Part shown: in pieces, positions 1 through 7,666 of the stretch
Layout of the letters: each line of letters starts with the position of its first letter
Position numbering within the stretch: the first letter of the stretch is position 1
From: Brevibacterium sp.
GTDB taxonomy: Bacteria > Actinomycetota > Actinomycetes > Actinomycetales > Brevibacteriaceae
Direction: 5' to 3'
NCBI RefSeq assembly: GCF_031179145.1
Contig: NZ_JAPSIB010000018.1
Span: 1-64,000, forward strand
Length of the DNA stretch: 64,000 nucleotides
Program-made: the position numbers and the translations under genes
The notes under the pieces: generated by a model
Told to the model about the DNA's origin: nothing
Database searches by the model: none
What the model saw: the letters and a program-made list of their open reading frames with translations, nothing else

Positions 1-171
1 GCCCGGCACGGTCGGAGGAAGGACAAAAGTGCATTCTGACAGGTTCGACCAGACCGAGAACCGTCGCAGGCTCTCGTCGTCGAGTCCTTCCCCATCGAGG
101 ATCACCGCCACCGGGTTGCCCGTACAGAGATCGTCGCCGAACACATCCACCTGTGAGAATCGTCGCTCCAT
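1..171 (-). CDS. PhzF family isomerase/epimerase-like protein (N-terminal part, cut by window edge)
   Basis: The 57 visible codons read MERRFSQVDVFGDDLCTGNP and continue through an AVILDGEGL segment to WSNLSECTFVLPPTVPG. This is the conserved N-terminus of the PhzF/phenazine-biosynthesis-like fold, with the GNP(V/L)AV motif. The Glu of the NLSE(T/C)TF motif corresponds to the catalytic acid of PhzF-type isomerases. The rest of the protein (these are usually 260-300 residues) lies beyond the left edge. The ATG at 171 has no Shine-Dalgarno sequence but has a TATTCT box seven bases upstream, so a leaderless start is plausible. It follows the racemase-like gene by 80 bp on the same strand. The substrate cannot be told from the fragment. 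Confidence 0.85.
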   Translation of the reverse strand, partial: MERRFSQVDVFGDDLCTGNPVAVILDGEGLDDESLRRFSVWSNLSECTFVLPPTVPG

Positions 172-178
172 GCATCGA

Positions 179-184
179 AGAATA
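179..184 (-). promoter_or_regulatory. Putative -10 box (TATTCT) for a leaderless phzF-like transcript
   Basis: Read on the minus strand, TATTCT ends seven bases before the ATG at 171. The TANNNT form at this spacing is what is known for leaderless actinobacterial mRNAs. No AGGAGG-like sequence competes with it. No -35 element is obvious. Confidence 0.4.
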
Positions 185-251
185 CGGGAAACGCCCTCGC
201 TTCGCTGAACCGCCATTCAGTCCGGACCGTCACACTGCCGCGACACCCGGT

Positions 252-905
252 TCAACTGGGCAGGAGACTGCGCACAAGCTCGCAGGCCGCGGGAATCGGT
301 TCGACAATTCTGATGTCGACCGACTCGCGCAGGCGGCGGGCCGTCGCGCTCAGCGGTCCGCCGCCGATGATCATCGACTCCGCCCCGTGCTCGCGTCCGC
401 GGCGGACAGCCGCGAGCAGCTGCCGGAACTGTTCGTCCGGGTCGGCAGCCAGGTCGAGCGGATCCGCCTCGGTGAGTTCGATCCCGGTGAAATCGCCCTG
501 ACCGCCATGGGCCTCGACGAGGCGGTGCAGCGAGTCCGCCAGCCTCCGCGTTGTCGTAGCGATCCCGAAGGGACCATCGGCGGAGGCCCGAAGAATTGCG
601 GCCTGCCCGATCCCGATGACCGGGATCGTCAGGGACTCGGCCAGCTCCGTCCGGCCCGGGTCCCCGAAGGCGGAGACGATGATCGCATCGGCATGATCGG
701 CCACTTGGTGACCCAGCTCCACGACGGGCACGACAGATTCCTCCAGAGCGACGGGTTCCGTGATCATCCGCGGCCCGAACGGAGCGGTGTAGCCGTCGAC
801 AGTCCACTCCGGGATCGCCTCCCGCGCCAGTTCGACCATCATGTCGGTCGTGGCGGCGTTTGTGTTCGGGTTGATGAGAGCGATGGTCCGCTGATCAGAC
901 GACAT
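252..905 (-). CDS. Asp/Glu racemase superfamily protein (hydantoin-racemase-like) lacking both catalytic cysteines
   Basis: The 217-residue protein has the family N-terminus (IALINPNTN, residues 8-16), the AFGDPG motif (79-84) and a C-terminal half typical of hydantoin racemase and related pseudosymmetric two-domain enzymes. Those enzymes use two cysteines as acid/base, one in CFGDPG and one in GCAG. Here the first position is Ala79 and the second lies in GGGP (about Gly182). The protein keeps only a cysteine near the C-terminus, so the usual two-base racemisation is not expected. The start is the ATG at 905, which overlaps the end of the MFS gene by 11 bp. This ATG opens the conserved domain, unlike the longer open frame running upstream inside the MFS gene. 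Function could be a lyase, an isomerase using other residues, or binding only. Confidence 0.8.
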   Translation of the reverse strand: MSSDQRTIALINPNTNAATTDMMVELAREAIPEWTVDGYTAPFGPRMITEPVALEESVVPVVELGHQVADHADAIIVSAFGDPGRTELAESLTIPVIGIGQAAILRASADGPFGIATTTRRLADSLHRLVEAHGGQGDFTGIELTEADPLDLAADPDEQFRQLLAAVRRGREHGAESMIIGGGPLSATARRLRESVDIRIVEPIPAACELVRSLLPS

Positions 906-2322
906 CGACGAGTTCCTCTTCCTCCATCGGCTTGCCGAAGGTCTCCGGCGGAAACTGGATGGCGATCGCGATGATGACGAACAGTCCGGCGAGGACGCTG
1001 AACATGCCGACGAGTCCATGCGAATCGAAGACGGCACCGGCGACCAGTGGGAACAGCCCACCGGAGAGCGAACCTGCGGCGAGAATGATCGAGGTGCCGA
1101 ACCCGCGGACACGCGTCGGGTAGAGCTCGGGGGCGAAGAGCCAGATCGTCGTGTTCTGCACGATGATCGCGAAGTTGAACAGCGCTCCGAAGATGAGGAC
1201 GAAGACGATGTCGGAGCCGAGGAAGGCGATGCACAGGCCGGAAGCACAACCGAGGGTTGCGGCCATCGTGGTCACCTTCTTGCGCGGCAGCTTGCTGGCC
1301 AGGTAAGACGCGGAGACAGCGCCGAGCAGCGATCCCGACTGCATGATCAGCGTGAACCACAGGCTCTGGTTGAGTTCGTAGCCGGTGCTGACCAGGATGA
1401 ACGGCATCAGGGTGAGCATCGAGATCTGTGCGGCGTAGGACATGCCCACAGCGATGACGAGGAAGACTGTGCGCAGCAGGTACTTCTTGTTGAAGACCAT
1501 CTTCCACAGTCCGCGTCGGGACGGTTCGATCGGTAGGGGAACGCCGTTGACGGTGGGTTCGGTGAGGAACTGCTCTGGGGCGTTGATCGGTCCGCGCAGC
1601 TGGCCCCGGGCGAACCGGTTGATGACGATGTTCGCTTCGTGCACTCGGCCGTTCGCAGCGAGGTAGCGCGGTGTCTCAGGGACATTGCGACGGAACCAGA
1701 GGACCATCAGTGCCGGGAGGAAGAGGAGTCCGAATACCCAGCGCCACTGGTCGTCACCCGGGAAGAGAGCGAAGACGAGAATGCCGAAGGCCGGCGCCAG
1801 CATGTTGCCGAGACCGGCGGCCGTGATGTTGATGAGGCCGACGGCAGGACCGCGGTGCCTGGCCGAGAAGTACTCGGCCATCATGATCACGGCCACCGCG
1901 ATCTCACCGCCGAGGCCGAACCCGACGATGAATCGGCCGATGGCCAGGACCGCATAGCTCGGTGCGAGAGCGCAGAGCAGAGAGCCGCCGGCGAAGATGA
2001 TGAGGTTGATGAGCAGCATGTTGCGCCGACCGAACTTGTCGACGATCAGTCCCGTTGCGACTCGTCCGAGGGCCGTGGCGGTGAAGGTCATCGTGTTGAG
2101 GAAGCCGATCTCGGCGCCACCGATTCCCCACTGCTCCTGCAGCACCGGCCCGGTGATGCCGACGGCGTTCTGCTCCAGGGCATCGAAGAACACGCCAAGG
2201 AGGATCATGAGGACGACGTGCTTGTGCGCTCCTGTCACTCCGATCCGGTCGTAGGCTGTTTCGATCTGGTCGGCCATCGGGACTCTGCCCGTGGACGGCC
2301 CGGATTGCTGGGACATGGTCAT
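895..2322 (-). CDS. MFS transporter (metabolite/aromatic-acid:H+ symporter type)
   Basis: The 475-residue polytopic membrane protein has about 12 hydrophobic segments. The MFS signature is the D-K-F-G-R-R loop after TM2, followed by the GFGLGGE segment in TM4-5 and the PETPRYL motif after TM6 that is common in sugar/organic-acid porters. The ATG at 2322 was chosen because GAGGAG (2331-2336) lies eight bases upstream; a start at 2358 would add 12 non-conserved residues. It is the first gene of a leftward operon with the racemase-like and PhzF-like genes and is divergent from the GntR regulator. It probably imports the compound those enzymes handle; the substrate is not evident. Confidence 0.85.
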   Translation of the reverse strand: MTMSQQSGPSTGRVPMADQIETAYDRIGVTGAHKHVVLMILLGVFFDALEQNAVGITGPVLQEQWGIGGAEIGFLNTMTFTATALGRVATGLIVDKFGRRNMLLINLIIFAGGSLLCALAPSYAVLAIGRFIVGFGLGGEIAVAVIMMAEYFSARHRGPAVGLINITAAGLGNMLAPAFGILVFALFPGDDQWRWVFGLLFLPALMVLWFRRNVPETPRYLAANGRVHEANIVINRFARGQLRGPINAPEQFLTEPTVNGVPLPIEPSRRGLWKMVFNKKYLLRTVFLVIAVGMSYAAQISMLTLMPFILVSTGYELNQSLWFTLIMQSGSLLGAVSASYLASKLPRKKVTTMAATLGCASGLCIAFLGSDIVFVLIFGALFNFAIIVQNTTIWLFAPELYPTRVRGFGTSIILAAGSLSGGLFPLVAGAVFDSHGLVGMFSVLAGLFVIIAIAIQFPPETFGKPMEEEELVDVV

Positions 2323-2369
2323 CGCCTGGTCTCCTCTTTGAGATCTGCACTTCGTCACTGAAGCATAAA

Positions 2370-2453
2370 TGGTATTCCAAAATTAGAGTAGAGGGCTCTT
2401 GAAGTCAATACATTACGTAATTCCGCGGAACAAATCTTCCTTTTTGTATACCA
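2370..2453. promoter_or_regulatory. Pair of GntR/FCD-type operators (TGGTATTCCA and TTGTATACCA)
   Basis: Two near-palindromes match the TGGTATaCCA pattern known for FCD-subfamily GntR regulators. One is TGGTATTCCAAAA at 2370-2382; the other is TTTTTGTATACCA at 2441-2453, on the opposite orientation. They lie in the AT-rich region between the MFS operon and the GntR gene, one near each divergent gene, so the regulator probably controls the operon and itself. Confidence 0.5.
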
Positions 2454-2548
2454 GAATGAGACAATCTTCTTATGACGTCACCCGTGGGTGGCAGTGTCCG
2501 GCACCTCGCTCCTCCTCCACAGAACTTGATCAATGAGAGAATTCCACG

Positions 2549-3289
2549 ATGAAGACCAGCGCCTCAGCCCGATCAGAGACAGAACGAGTGACGACGGCAC
2601 TCCGCGACGAGATCATCGACGGCATCCGGAAACCCGGAAGCAGGCTTGTCGAACGTGATCTCGCAATGGACCTCGGCGTCAGCCGGGTTCCGATCCGCGA
2701 AGCGCTCAAACAGCTGGCCTCCGAGGGGCTGGTCACTCCGCGTCCCAATACGTGGTCGACTGTTCGCGAATTCACCACCAGCGACATTGCGGATCTCAAC
2801 GAGGTGCTTTCAGCATTCGAGGTGATGACTTTCGAACTCGCCGCGCAGCGGCACACTCGCGAAACACTGTCCGAGCTCGAGACGGTCGTTCGGCGCGGTC
2901 TGGAATTCGCCGAACGCGGAGATGCGATCGGCGCACGGCGAGCTGCCGCCGACTTCCATGAGATCGTCACAAAGATCTCCGGCAACGCCCTGCTGGTGGA
3001 GATCGGCGGGCTGCTCAGCTCGCGCAAGCGCTGGCTGCTCAGCCAGCACGACGACCTCAGTCATGTTGCCGAGGAGCATTCCGGCCTCTTCGACGCAATC
3101 GCGCGGCGAGATGTCGGTGGAATCAAGAGCCTCGTTCTCGAGCACCTCGAGTCGAGCCAGAAACGCCAGATTCAGCACAACGAACTCAAGCACCGCGAAC
3201 CACCTGCAGAACCTGCCGACGATCCAGAGCGGTTTCGCGACGACGATGAGAGCGATTTCGAGAACATCGAGGAGACTGCGGCATCGTGA
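2549..3289 (+). CDS. GntR family transcriptional regulator, FCD (FadR C-terminal) subfamily
   Basis: The 246-residue protein has a winged helix at about residues 15-75 (RDLAMDLGVSRVPIREALKQ is typical GntR recognition-helix sequence). An all-helical FCD ligand domain follows at about 85-210. The histidines in DFHEIV, EEHSGLF and LEHLE fit the metal/ligand-binding set of FCD proteins. The C-terminal tail after residue 215 is acidic and likely disordered. It is divergent from the MFS/racemase/PhzF operon and flanked by two operator-like palindromes, so it is most simply the local repressor, relieved by the operon's substrate. Its stop overlaps the start of the next gene by four bases. Confidence 0.88.
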   Translation: MKTSASARSETERVTTALRDEIIDGIRKPGSRLVERDLAMDLGVSRVPIREALKQLASEGLVTPRPNTWSTVREFTTSDIADLNEVLSAFEVMTFELAAQRHTRETLSELETVVRRGLEFAERGDAIGARRAAADFHEIVTKISGNALLVEIGGLLSSRKRWLLSQHDDLSHVAEEHSGLFDAIARRDVGGIKSLVLEHLESSQKRQIQHNELKHREPPAEPADDPERFRDDDESDFENIEETAAS

Positions 3290-3990
3290 GAACCCGCGGG
3301 ACGAGAATGCGTCTGTCCCTGTTCGCGGTTGTCACCGCCCTCCTCGCAGCTTGCCTCACCTCCTGCGTGGGATCGAGGACGAGCGGACATCCCGACTCGG
3401 CAGAGGCCGACGCGGCACTTCTCGACGCCGTCACCGCAGAGGACGTCGACGGCGTCCGGCAAGCCTTGGAAGCGGGCGCCGATGTCGACGCCCGGGGCGA
3501 GTCCCGGCGAACCGCCCTCCTGCTGGCGACTCGGAGCAATTCCCTCCAGGTGGCCACGGCACTGCTCGAAGCCGGAGCCGATCCCGACGCCAAGGATTCG
3601 ATCGAGGATTCGGCATTCCTCTACGCCGGGGCAGAGGGGCTCGACGAGATCCTCACCGCGACCCTCGCTCACGGAGCGGACGTGACGTCGACGAATCGCT
3701 ACGGCGGCACCGCTCTGATCCCGGCGGCCGAACACGGCCACGTCAGCACGGTCCGGATCCTGCTCAACGCCGGCGTGCCGGTCAACCATGTCAATGACCT
3801 GTCCTGGACGGCGCTCCATGAAGCGATCGTGCTCGGCGACGGCAGTCAGGACCACATCGAAACCGTGCGACTGCTCCTCGACGCCGGCGCGGATGTGACG
3901 ATCGCCGACGGCCAGGGAGTCCTGCCACGCGAACTCGCCGAAGAGAGGGGCTACACCGAGATCGTCGCCCTCATCGACGCCGCGAACTGA
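3286..3990 (+). CDS. Ankyrin-repeat lipoprotein
   Basis: The N-terminus has a basic start, a hydrophobic core and the lipobox LTSC (Cys at residue 27 from the GTG start), so the protein should be lipid-anchored outside the membrane. The rest is a run of ankyrin repeats with the consensus G-A-D-V/P-D-A and L-L-x-A-G-A (about five to six repeats over residues 40-234). Ankyrin folds bind protein partners; nothing catalytic is visible. The GTG start at 3286 overlaps the GntR stop (GTGA); an ATG at 3307 would also keep a full signal peptide. Co-transcription with a GntR regulator is suggested by the overlap, but a functional link is not obvious. Confidence 0.85.
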   Translation: MRTRGTRMRLSLFAVVTALLAACLTSCVGSRTSGHPDSAEADAALLDAVTAEDVDGVRQALEAGADVDARGESRRTALLLATRSNSLQVATALLEAGADPDAKDSIEDSAFLYAGAEGLDEILTATLAHGADVTSTNRYGGTALIPAAEHGHVSTVRILLNAGVPVNHVNDLSWTALHEAIVLGDGSQDHIETVRLLLDAGADVTIADGQGVLPRELAEERGYTEIVALIDAAN

Positions 3991-3993
3991 GTG

Positions 3994-4017
3994 GAACCGC
4001 GGCGAGCGCCGCGGATC
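3994..4017. terminator. Bidirectional hairpin terminator between convergent genes
   Basis: A perfect CCGCGGC/GCCGCGG stem with a four-base GAGC loop, extended by GGA/TCC, sits between the ankyrin stop and the deaminase stop. There is no U-tract on either side, which is common in high-G+C hosts. Confidence 0.6.
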
Positions 4018-4019
4018 CC

Positions 4020-4529
4020 TTACGAGAGTTCGTCGCTGATGCCGAGCATGCGGGCATGCAGCCCGCGCACCTCGGCGGCCAATTCCTCCACCGGGCCGCG
4101 GACCTCGATCCCGGGTCCCACCTGCCGGATCGGCAACGGGCTGACCGGGCCCGACTCGATCCCCCAGTCGTCGTACCAGGAGCGGGTCTGCTCGGTGCCG
4201 GTGGCATAGATGATCGGTCCGAGGCCCACCCAGGCGTGCGCGGCCGCGCACATCGGGCAGTGCTCGCCCGAGGTGTACACGGTGCTGCGCGCCCGATCCT
4301 CCGGGGTCATGTTCGCCACCGCCCAGCGCGCGATCTCGAACTCGGGATGCCGGGTCCGATCTCCCCCGGAGACGCGGTTGCGGTCTTCGAACACGGCCGT
4401 GCCGCTCGGGTCGACGAGAACCGAGCCGAAGGGTTCGTCGCCCGCTTCGAGCGCCTCGGCAGCCAGCTCGATGCAGCGACGCAGATGTTCGGCGTCCGCC
4501 TCGCTCAGTTCAGTCAGCGAAACAGTCAT
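4020..4529 (-). CDS. Nucleoside/cytidine deaminase family protein (guanine-deaminase/TadA-like)
   Basis: The 169-residue protein shows the zinc-deaminase core: H61-P-E63 supplies the first zinc ligand and the proton-shuttling Glu, and C91-P-M-C94 supplies the two cysteines. The usual HAE is HPE, and the usual PCPMC is EHCPMC. Between them lies VYTSGEHC, matching the TxEPC strand of guanine/tRNA-adenosine deaminases. The tail after residue 140 is compatible with the small bacterial guanine-deaminase-like group rather than TadA. The start is the ATG at 4529; longer readings run into the neighbouring response-regulator gene in another frame. The protein is cytosolic and soluble. Confidence 0.82.
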   Translation of the reverse strand: MTVSLTELSEADAEHLRRCIELAAEALEAGDEPFGSVLVDPSGTAVFEDRNRVSGGDRTRHPEFEIARWAVANMTPEDRARSTVYTSGEHCPMCAAAHAWVGLGPIIYATGTEQTRSWYDDWGIESGPVSPLPIRQVGPGIEVRGPVEELAAEVRGLHARMLGISDELS

Positions 4530-4554
4530 GAGGCGAGAGTACCAACACTCGCTC

Positions 4555-5190
4555 TCAGGTGGGGCGGATGATGCGTCTTTCGATGGCAGCTGCCACGGCG
4601 CCGGCACGAGTGTCCACCCCGAGTTTGGTGTAGATGTGCGCGAGATGAGCCTTGACGGTGCCCTCGGAGACGAGCATCTCCTTCGCGAGCTCCTTGTTGC
4701 CCAGTCCCCGGGCGAGGAGTTCGAGCACTTCGACCTCCCGCTCCGTGACTGTCGGCCCCGGCCGGGAGCTGCGCCGGACCAGGGTCGAGGCGATGGCAGG
4801 TGAGAGCACGGTCTCCCCGCGGGCGGTGGCCCGAATCGCGGCGAAGAGCTCCTCGGCCGGAGCGTCCTTGAGCAGGTATCCGCTGGCGCCGGCGTCAAGG
4901 GCGCGGAGGATGTCGGACTCCGTCTGATAGGTGGTGAGGACGAGGACGCGCGAAGGTTTGTCCCTGATGGCGGCGGTGATCTCGGCCCCGGAGTGCTCGG
5001 CCGCGCCGAGATTGAGGTCCATGAGCACGATGTCGGGACGGTGGCAGGCTACCGCGCGCAGGGCCGAGTCCATGTCCTGGGCCTCGGCGACGACCCTCAT
5101 GTCCCCGTGTCCGTTGATGAGAGCCGCCAATCCCGCGCGGACGATCGGGTGATCGTCGACGAGCAGAATCCGGATCCCGTCCTCGCTCAT
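4555..5190 (-). CDS. NarL/FixJ-type response regulator
   Basis: The 211-residue protein has an N-terminal receiver with the acidic pair VDDH (11-14) and phospho-acceptor Asp58 in LMDLN. It has the switch Thr in VLTTYQT, and the conserved Lys in YLLKDAP. The C-terminal LuxR-type helix-turn-helix (about 146-195) contains TEREVEVLELLARGLGNKEL. It is translated from an ATG that overlaps the stop of the upstream kinase gene (ATGA at 5187-5190), so the two form a coupled two-component system. Targets are not visible; the divergent secreted SMP-30-like gene is one candidate. Confidence 0.92.
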   Translation of the reverse strand: MSEDGIRILLVDDHPIVRAGLAALINGHGDMRVVAEAQDMDSALRAVACHRPDIVLMDLNLGAAEHSGAEITAAIRDKPSRVLVLTTYQTESDILRALDAGASGYLLKDAPAEELFAAIRATARGETVLSPAIASTLVRRSSRPGPTVTEREVEVLELLARGLGNKELAKEMLVSEGTVKAHLAHIYTKLGVDTRAGAVAAAIERRIIRPT

Positions 5191-6404
5191 CGGTCGTCCT
5201 CACTCGTTCTCTGCCTCATCGCGTCCTCGAGTGGGAACCACACGGACACCATCGTCCCGTCGCCGGGTTCGCTGTCGATCTCGGCTCCTCCTCCCAGTTC
5301 CTCCGCTCGCGCGCACAGGCCCCGCAGCCCCAGCCCCCGCCTCGGCGAGGTGGACGACGAGTCGACCGTAACGCCGCGGGTATCGAACCCACGACCATTG
5401 TCACGGATGTCGAGGCGCACCTCGGCGGAGGTGTAGGTCAGCGTGATCATCACCCGAGTCGCGGCCGCGTGTTCGTCGACATTGGCCAGCGCGCCGCGCG
5501 TGGTCGCAATGAGCGCCGCCGCAATGCGGGCGGGAAGCAGGACGGAGGTGCCGTCGATGCGCAGTCCCACCTCGGCGGGGCTATGACGACGGTCGACGAG
5601 ATCGCCGAGGCGGCGGCGCAGTTCCTCACCGTCGACGAGGTCCGCGCTCTGCACCTCGGTGCTGAGGTCGTGGATGACGGCGCGAATCTCCTCCAAGGCG
5701 GTGCGCGCGGCGTCGATCGCGGTCGAGACGTTCGCCCGGGCTGTGTCGGGCTGTGTGTCCCAGGAGCGTTCTGCCGCCTGCAGGAGGAGGTGGATGCTGG
5801 AGAGGTCCTGGCCGATGGAGTCGTGGATGTCGCGGGAGAGCCGGGTGCGTTCGCGCAGGGCACCGGCACGACGTTGCTCAGCGGCGAGTTCGTCCTGGGC
5901 CGCGACGAGGCGGTCGATGAGTTCGGCGCGGACTTTCGCCTCCCTGTCGAGGGCGCGGAAGGACATGACGGTGACCAGGGCGACTCCCAGCGGGCCGACG
6001 ATGAGGGTCGGGTCCGGGTGGGTGCTGATGCGCAGCCAGGAGGCCGTGATGACGATCATGAGTCCGCTCACGCACACCGTCGCCCAGGCGAAGGACAGGG
6101 TGCGCAGCACGGAGAACGCGACGGGGACCGCGCACCACGCGAACGACGGTGCGGCATAGGTGAGTGAGGCGACGAGCACGGCAAGGGTGATTGCCCACGA
6201 TCGGGCCCAGATGGGCCTCGCGGGCAGAATCGGTCGCAGCGCGGAGCAGGCGAGCAGGGCCGCCGCGCCGAGGAGGATGAGCACGCCGACGGGTGAGAGA
6301 CCGTGGCGGACGACGTAGCGCAGGGAGCTCGTCGCCAGCAGGACGACGAGGACGACGAACAGCCACACGTCGAGACGGCGGACGGGAGCGAGCAGAGCGG
6401 ACAT
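5187..6404 (-). CDS. Sensor histidine kinase (NarL-cognate, HisKA_3 type)
   Basis: From the ATG at 6404 the 405-residue protein has about five or six N-terminal transmembrane segments (residues 12-150). A short coiled coil follows, then the HisKA_3 dimerisation/phosphotransfer helix with phospho-acceptor His194 in SRDIHDSIGQ. The C-terminal HATPase_c domain carries DNGRGFD and RGLGLRGL. The ATPase N-box is weakly conserved (TRGALANVDEHA), as is common in this family. There is no large extracellular sensor domain, so it may sense within the membrane. It is coupled to the response regulator downstream. The start was preferred over an upstream in-frame ATG because family members begin just before TM1. 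Confidence 0.9.
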   Translation of the reverse strand: MSALLAPVRRLDVWLFVVLVVLLATSSLRYVVRHGLSPVGVLILLGAAALLACSALRPILPARPIWARSWAITLAVLVASLTYAAPSFAWCAVPVAFSVLRTLSFAWATVCVSGLMIVITASWLRISTHPDPTLIVGPLGVALVTVMSFRALDREAKVRAELIDRLVAAQDELAAEQRRAGALRERTRLSRDIHDSIGQDLSSIHLLLQAAERSWDTQPDTARANVSTAIDAARTALEEIRAVIHDLSTEVQSADLVDGEELRRRLGDLVDRRHSPAEVGLRIDGTSVLLPARIAAALIATTRGALANVDEHAAATRVMITLTYTSAEVRLDIRDNGRGFDTRGVTVDSSSTSPRRGLGLRGLCARAEELGGGAEIDSEPGDGTMVSVWFPLEDAMRQRTSEDDR

Positions 6405-6450
6405 TGTACTCAAGCATAGGGACGCGCCAGCGCCTTCGGCATCATCCGAT

Positions 6451-6569
6451 CGGCCAATCTTTGCTGGCCGGGTGCCAGACGTGAGGATGCGGGGCAGCGA
6501 GAAGAATTGATCGTGACCCGGCCACCAGGCTTCAGTTCCACCGATCAAGTGTCCGTCCCACCGATCAAG
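6451..6569. promoter_or_regulatory. Divergent promoter region with inverted repeat and repeated CGATCAA motif
   Basis: Between the kinase and the secreted protein lies CGGCCA-N8-TGGCCG (6451-6470), close to the kinase start. There are also three copies of CGATCAA: inverted at 6507-6513, direct at 6542-6548 and 6562-6568. The last two are part of a 12-base direct repeat CCACCGATCAAG with a 20-base period. They could be binding sites for the adjacent response regulator; this is inference. Confidence 0.35.
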
Positions 6570-6578
6570 GAGATCGCA

Positions 6579-7625
6579 GTGAATCGCAACCATGTCGTCA
6601 CCAGCACCCTGCTGTCCGGAGCCGTCCTCGCCGGCGCCCTGACTGCCGCCACCATCAGCACCGCGCCCGCCGGTGCCGTCCAGCCGAACTCAGCGGCGGA
6701 CGCGCAGCCTGCCTCGGGCTCAGGCCGCGCCTCGACCTACCTTCTCGACGCCGATGAGGGCGGGTCCATGTTCGAAGGCATCGCGGCCGATGAGAAGACC
6801 GGTTCGTTCTATGTCAGCGAGACCACCGGCGGTGAGATCCACCGCGGGCAGTCCGGCTCCGAGGACACCGAGGAATGGCTCGCCGGCGACGGCACGGATG
6901 GACGCTTCACCGCCCGCGGCATGACCGTCGATGCGGACGGCAACCTCTACATCGCCGGTGGCCCCAACGGAACCGCCAATCCCGGTTCACCGGATCTCTG
7001 GGTCTACTCCCCCGAGGGCGAACTCCTCGCCGCGCTCGAGGCCCCGGGCGAGGACGTGTTCCTCAACGACGTGACGATCGGCGCCGACGGCGCTGCCTAC
7101 TTCACCGACTCCAACGACCCGCGGATCTTCCGCGTCTCCGCCGACCTGGCGGAATCCGACGACCAGGTCGGATCCGAGAGCTTCGGCGTCGAACTGTGGT
7201 CGGACGCCTCCGACACGATCACCAGGCAGGCCGGCTTCAACCTGGGTGGAATCATTCTCAGCCAGGATCAGTCCGGCTTCGTCGTCGCCCAGGGCAACAC
7301 CGGTCAGCTGTGGCGCTTCGACGCCCGGACCGGCGAAGCCACCGCCATCGACACCCGGGGAGCCGACCTGGTCAACGCCGACGGGCTCGTCCTCCAGGGC
7401 AACACCTTGCAGGTGGTCCAGAACTTCAACCACAAGTTGAGCACCCTGGCCATCAACGCGGACGGTTCGCAGGTTCGTGCGGTGCAGCAGCGGGACACGG
7501 ACCCCGAGCGGGTCCTCACCACGGCGGCGCAGCTGCGCGGACAGACGCTCTACGTCGAATCCCACTTCCGCGAGACTCCCCCGACCGGGCCGTTCGAGGT
7601 CATCACCGACCCATTCCTGGGCTGA
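6579..7625 (+). CDS. Secreted SMP-30/gluconolactonase/LRE-like beta-propeller protein
   Basis: Starting at the GTG 6579, preceded by AAGGAGA (6567-6573), the 348-residue protein has a Sec signal peptide that ends at an A-x-A cleavage site around APAGA-VQ. The mature part repeats propeller blades of the type MTVDADGNLYIAGG and VTIGADGAAYFTDS. These match SMP-30/strictosidine-synthase-like six-bladed propellers, many of which are calcium-dependent lactonases. The usual metal-ligand positions cannot be assigned with confidence by eye, so lactonase activity is a guess. It is divergent from a two-component pair and convergent with an MFS gene. Confidence 0.75.
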   Translation: MNRNHVVTSTLLSGAVLAGALTAATISTAPAGAVQPNSAADAQPASGSGRASTYLLDADEGGSMFEGIAADEKTGSFYVSETTGGEIHRGQSGSEDTEEWLAGDGTDGRFTARGMTVDADGNLYIAGGPNGTANPGSPDLWVYSPEGELLAALEAPGEDVFLNDVTIGADGAAYFTDSNDPRIFRVSADLAESDDQVGSESFGVELWSDASDTITRQAGFNLGGIILSQDQSGFVVAQGNTGQLWRFDARTGEATAIDTRGADLVNADGLVLQGNTLQVVQNFNHKLSTLAINADGSQVRAVQQRDTDPERVLTTAAQLRGQTLYVESHFRETPPTGPFEVITDPFLG

Positions 7626-7666
7626 GATCCAGTTCCTGCTGTCTCGCCTCGCGTCGGTGCGAAGGC

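Noticed and set aside
153..974. Long plus-strand open frame opposite the racemase-like gene
   Set aside because: It is the antisense shadow of a conserved protein, has no family features and no ribosome-binding site.
906..1247. N-terminal extension of the racemase-like frame to 1247
   Set aside because: The extension is Ser/Arg-rich shadow sequence inside the MFS gene; the conserved domain starts at 905.
4530..4898. Upstream extension of the deaminase frame
   Set aside because: It overlaps the response-regulator gene in another frame and has no similarity to deaminases.
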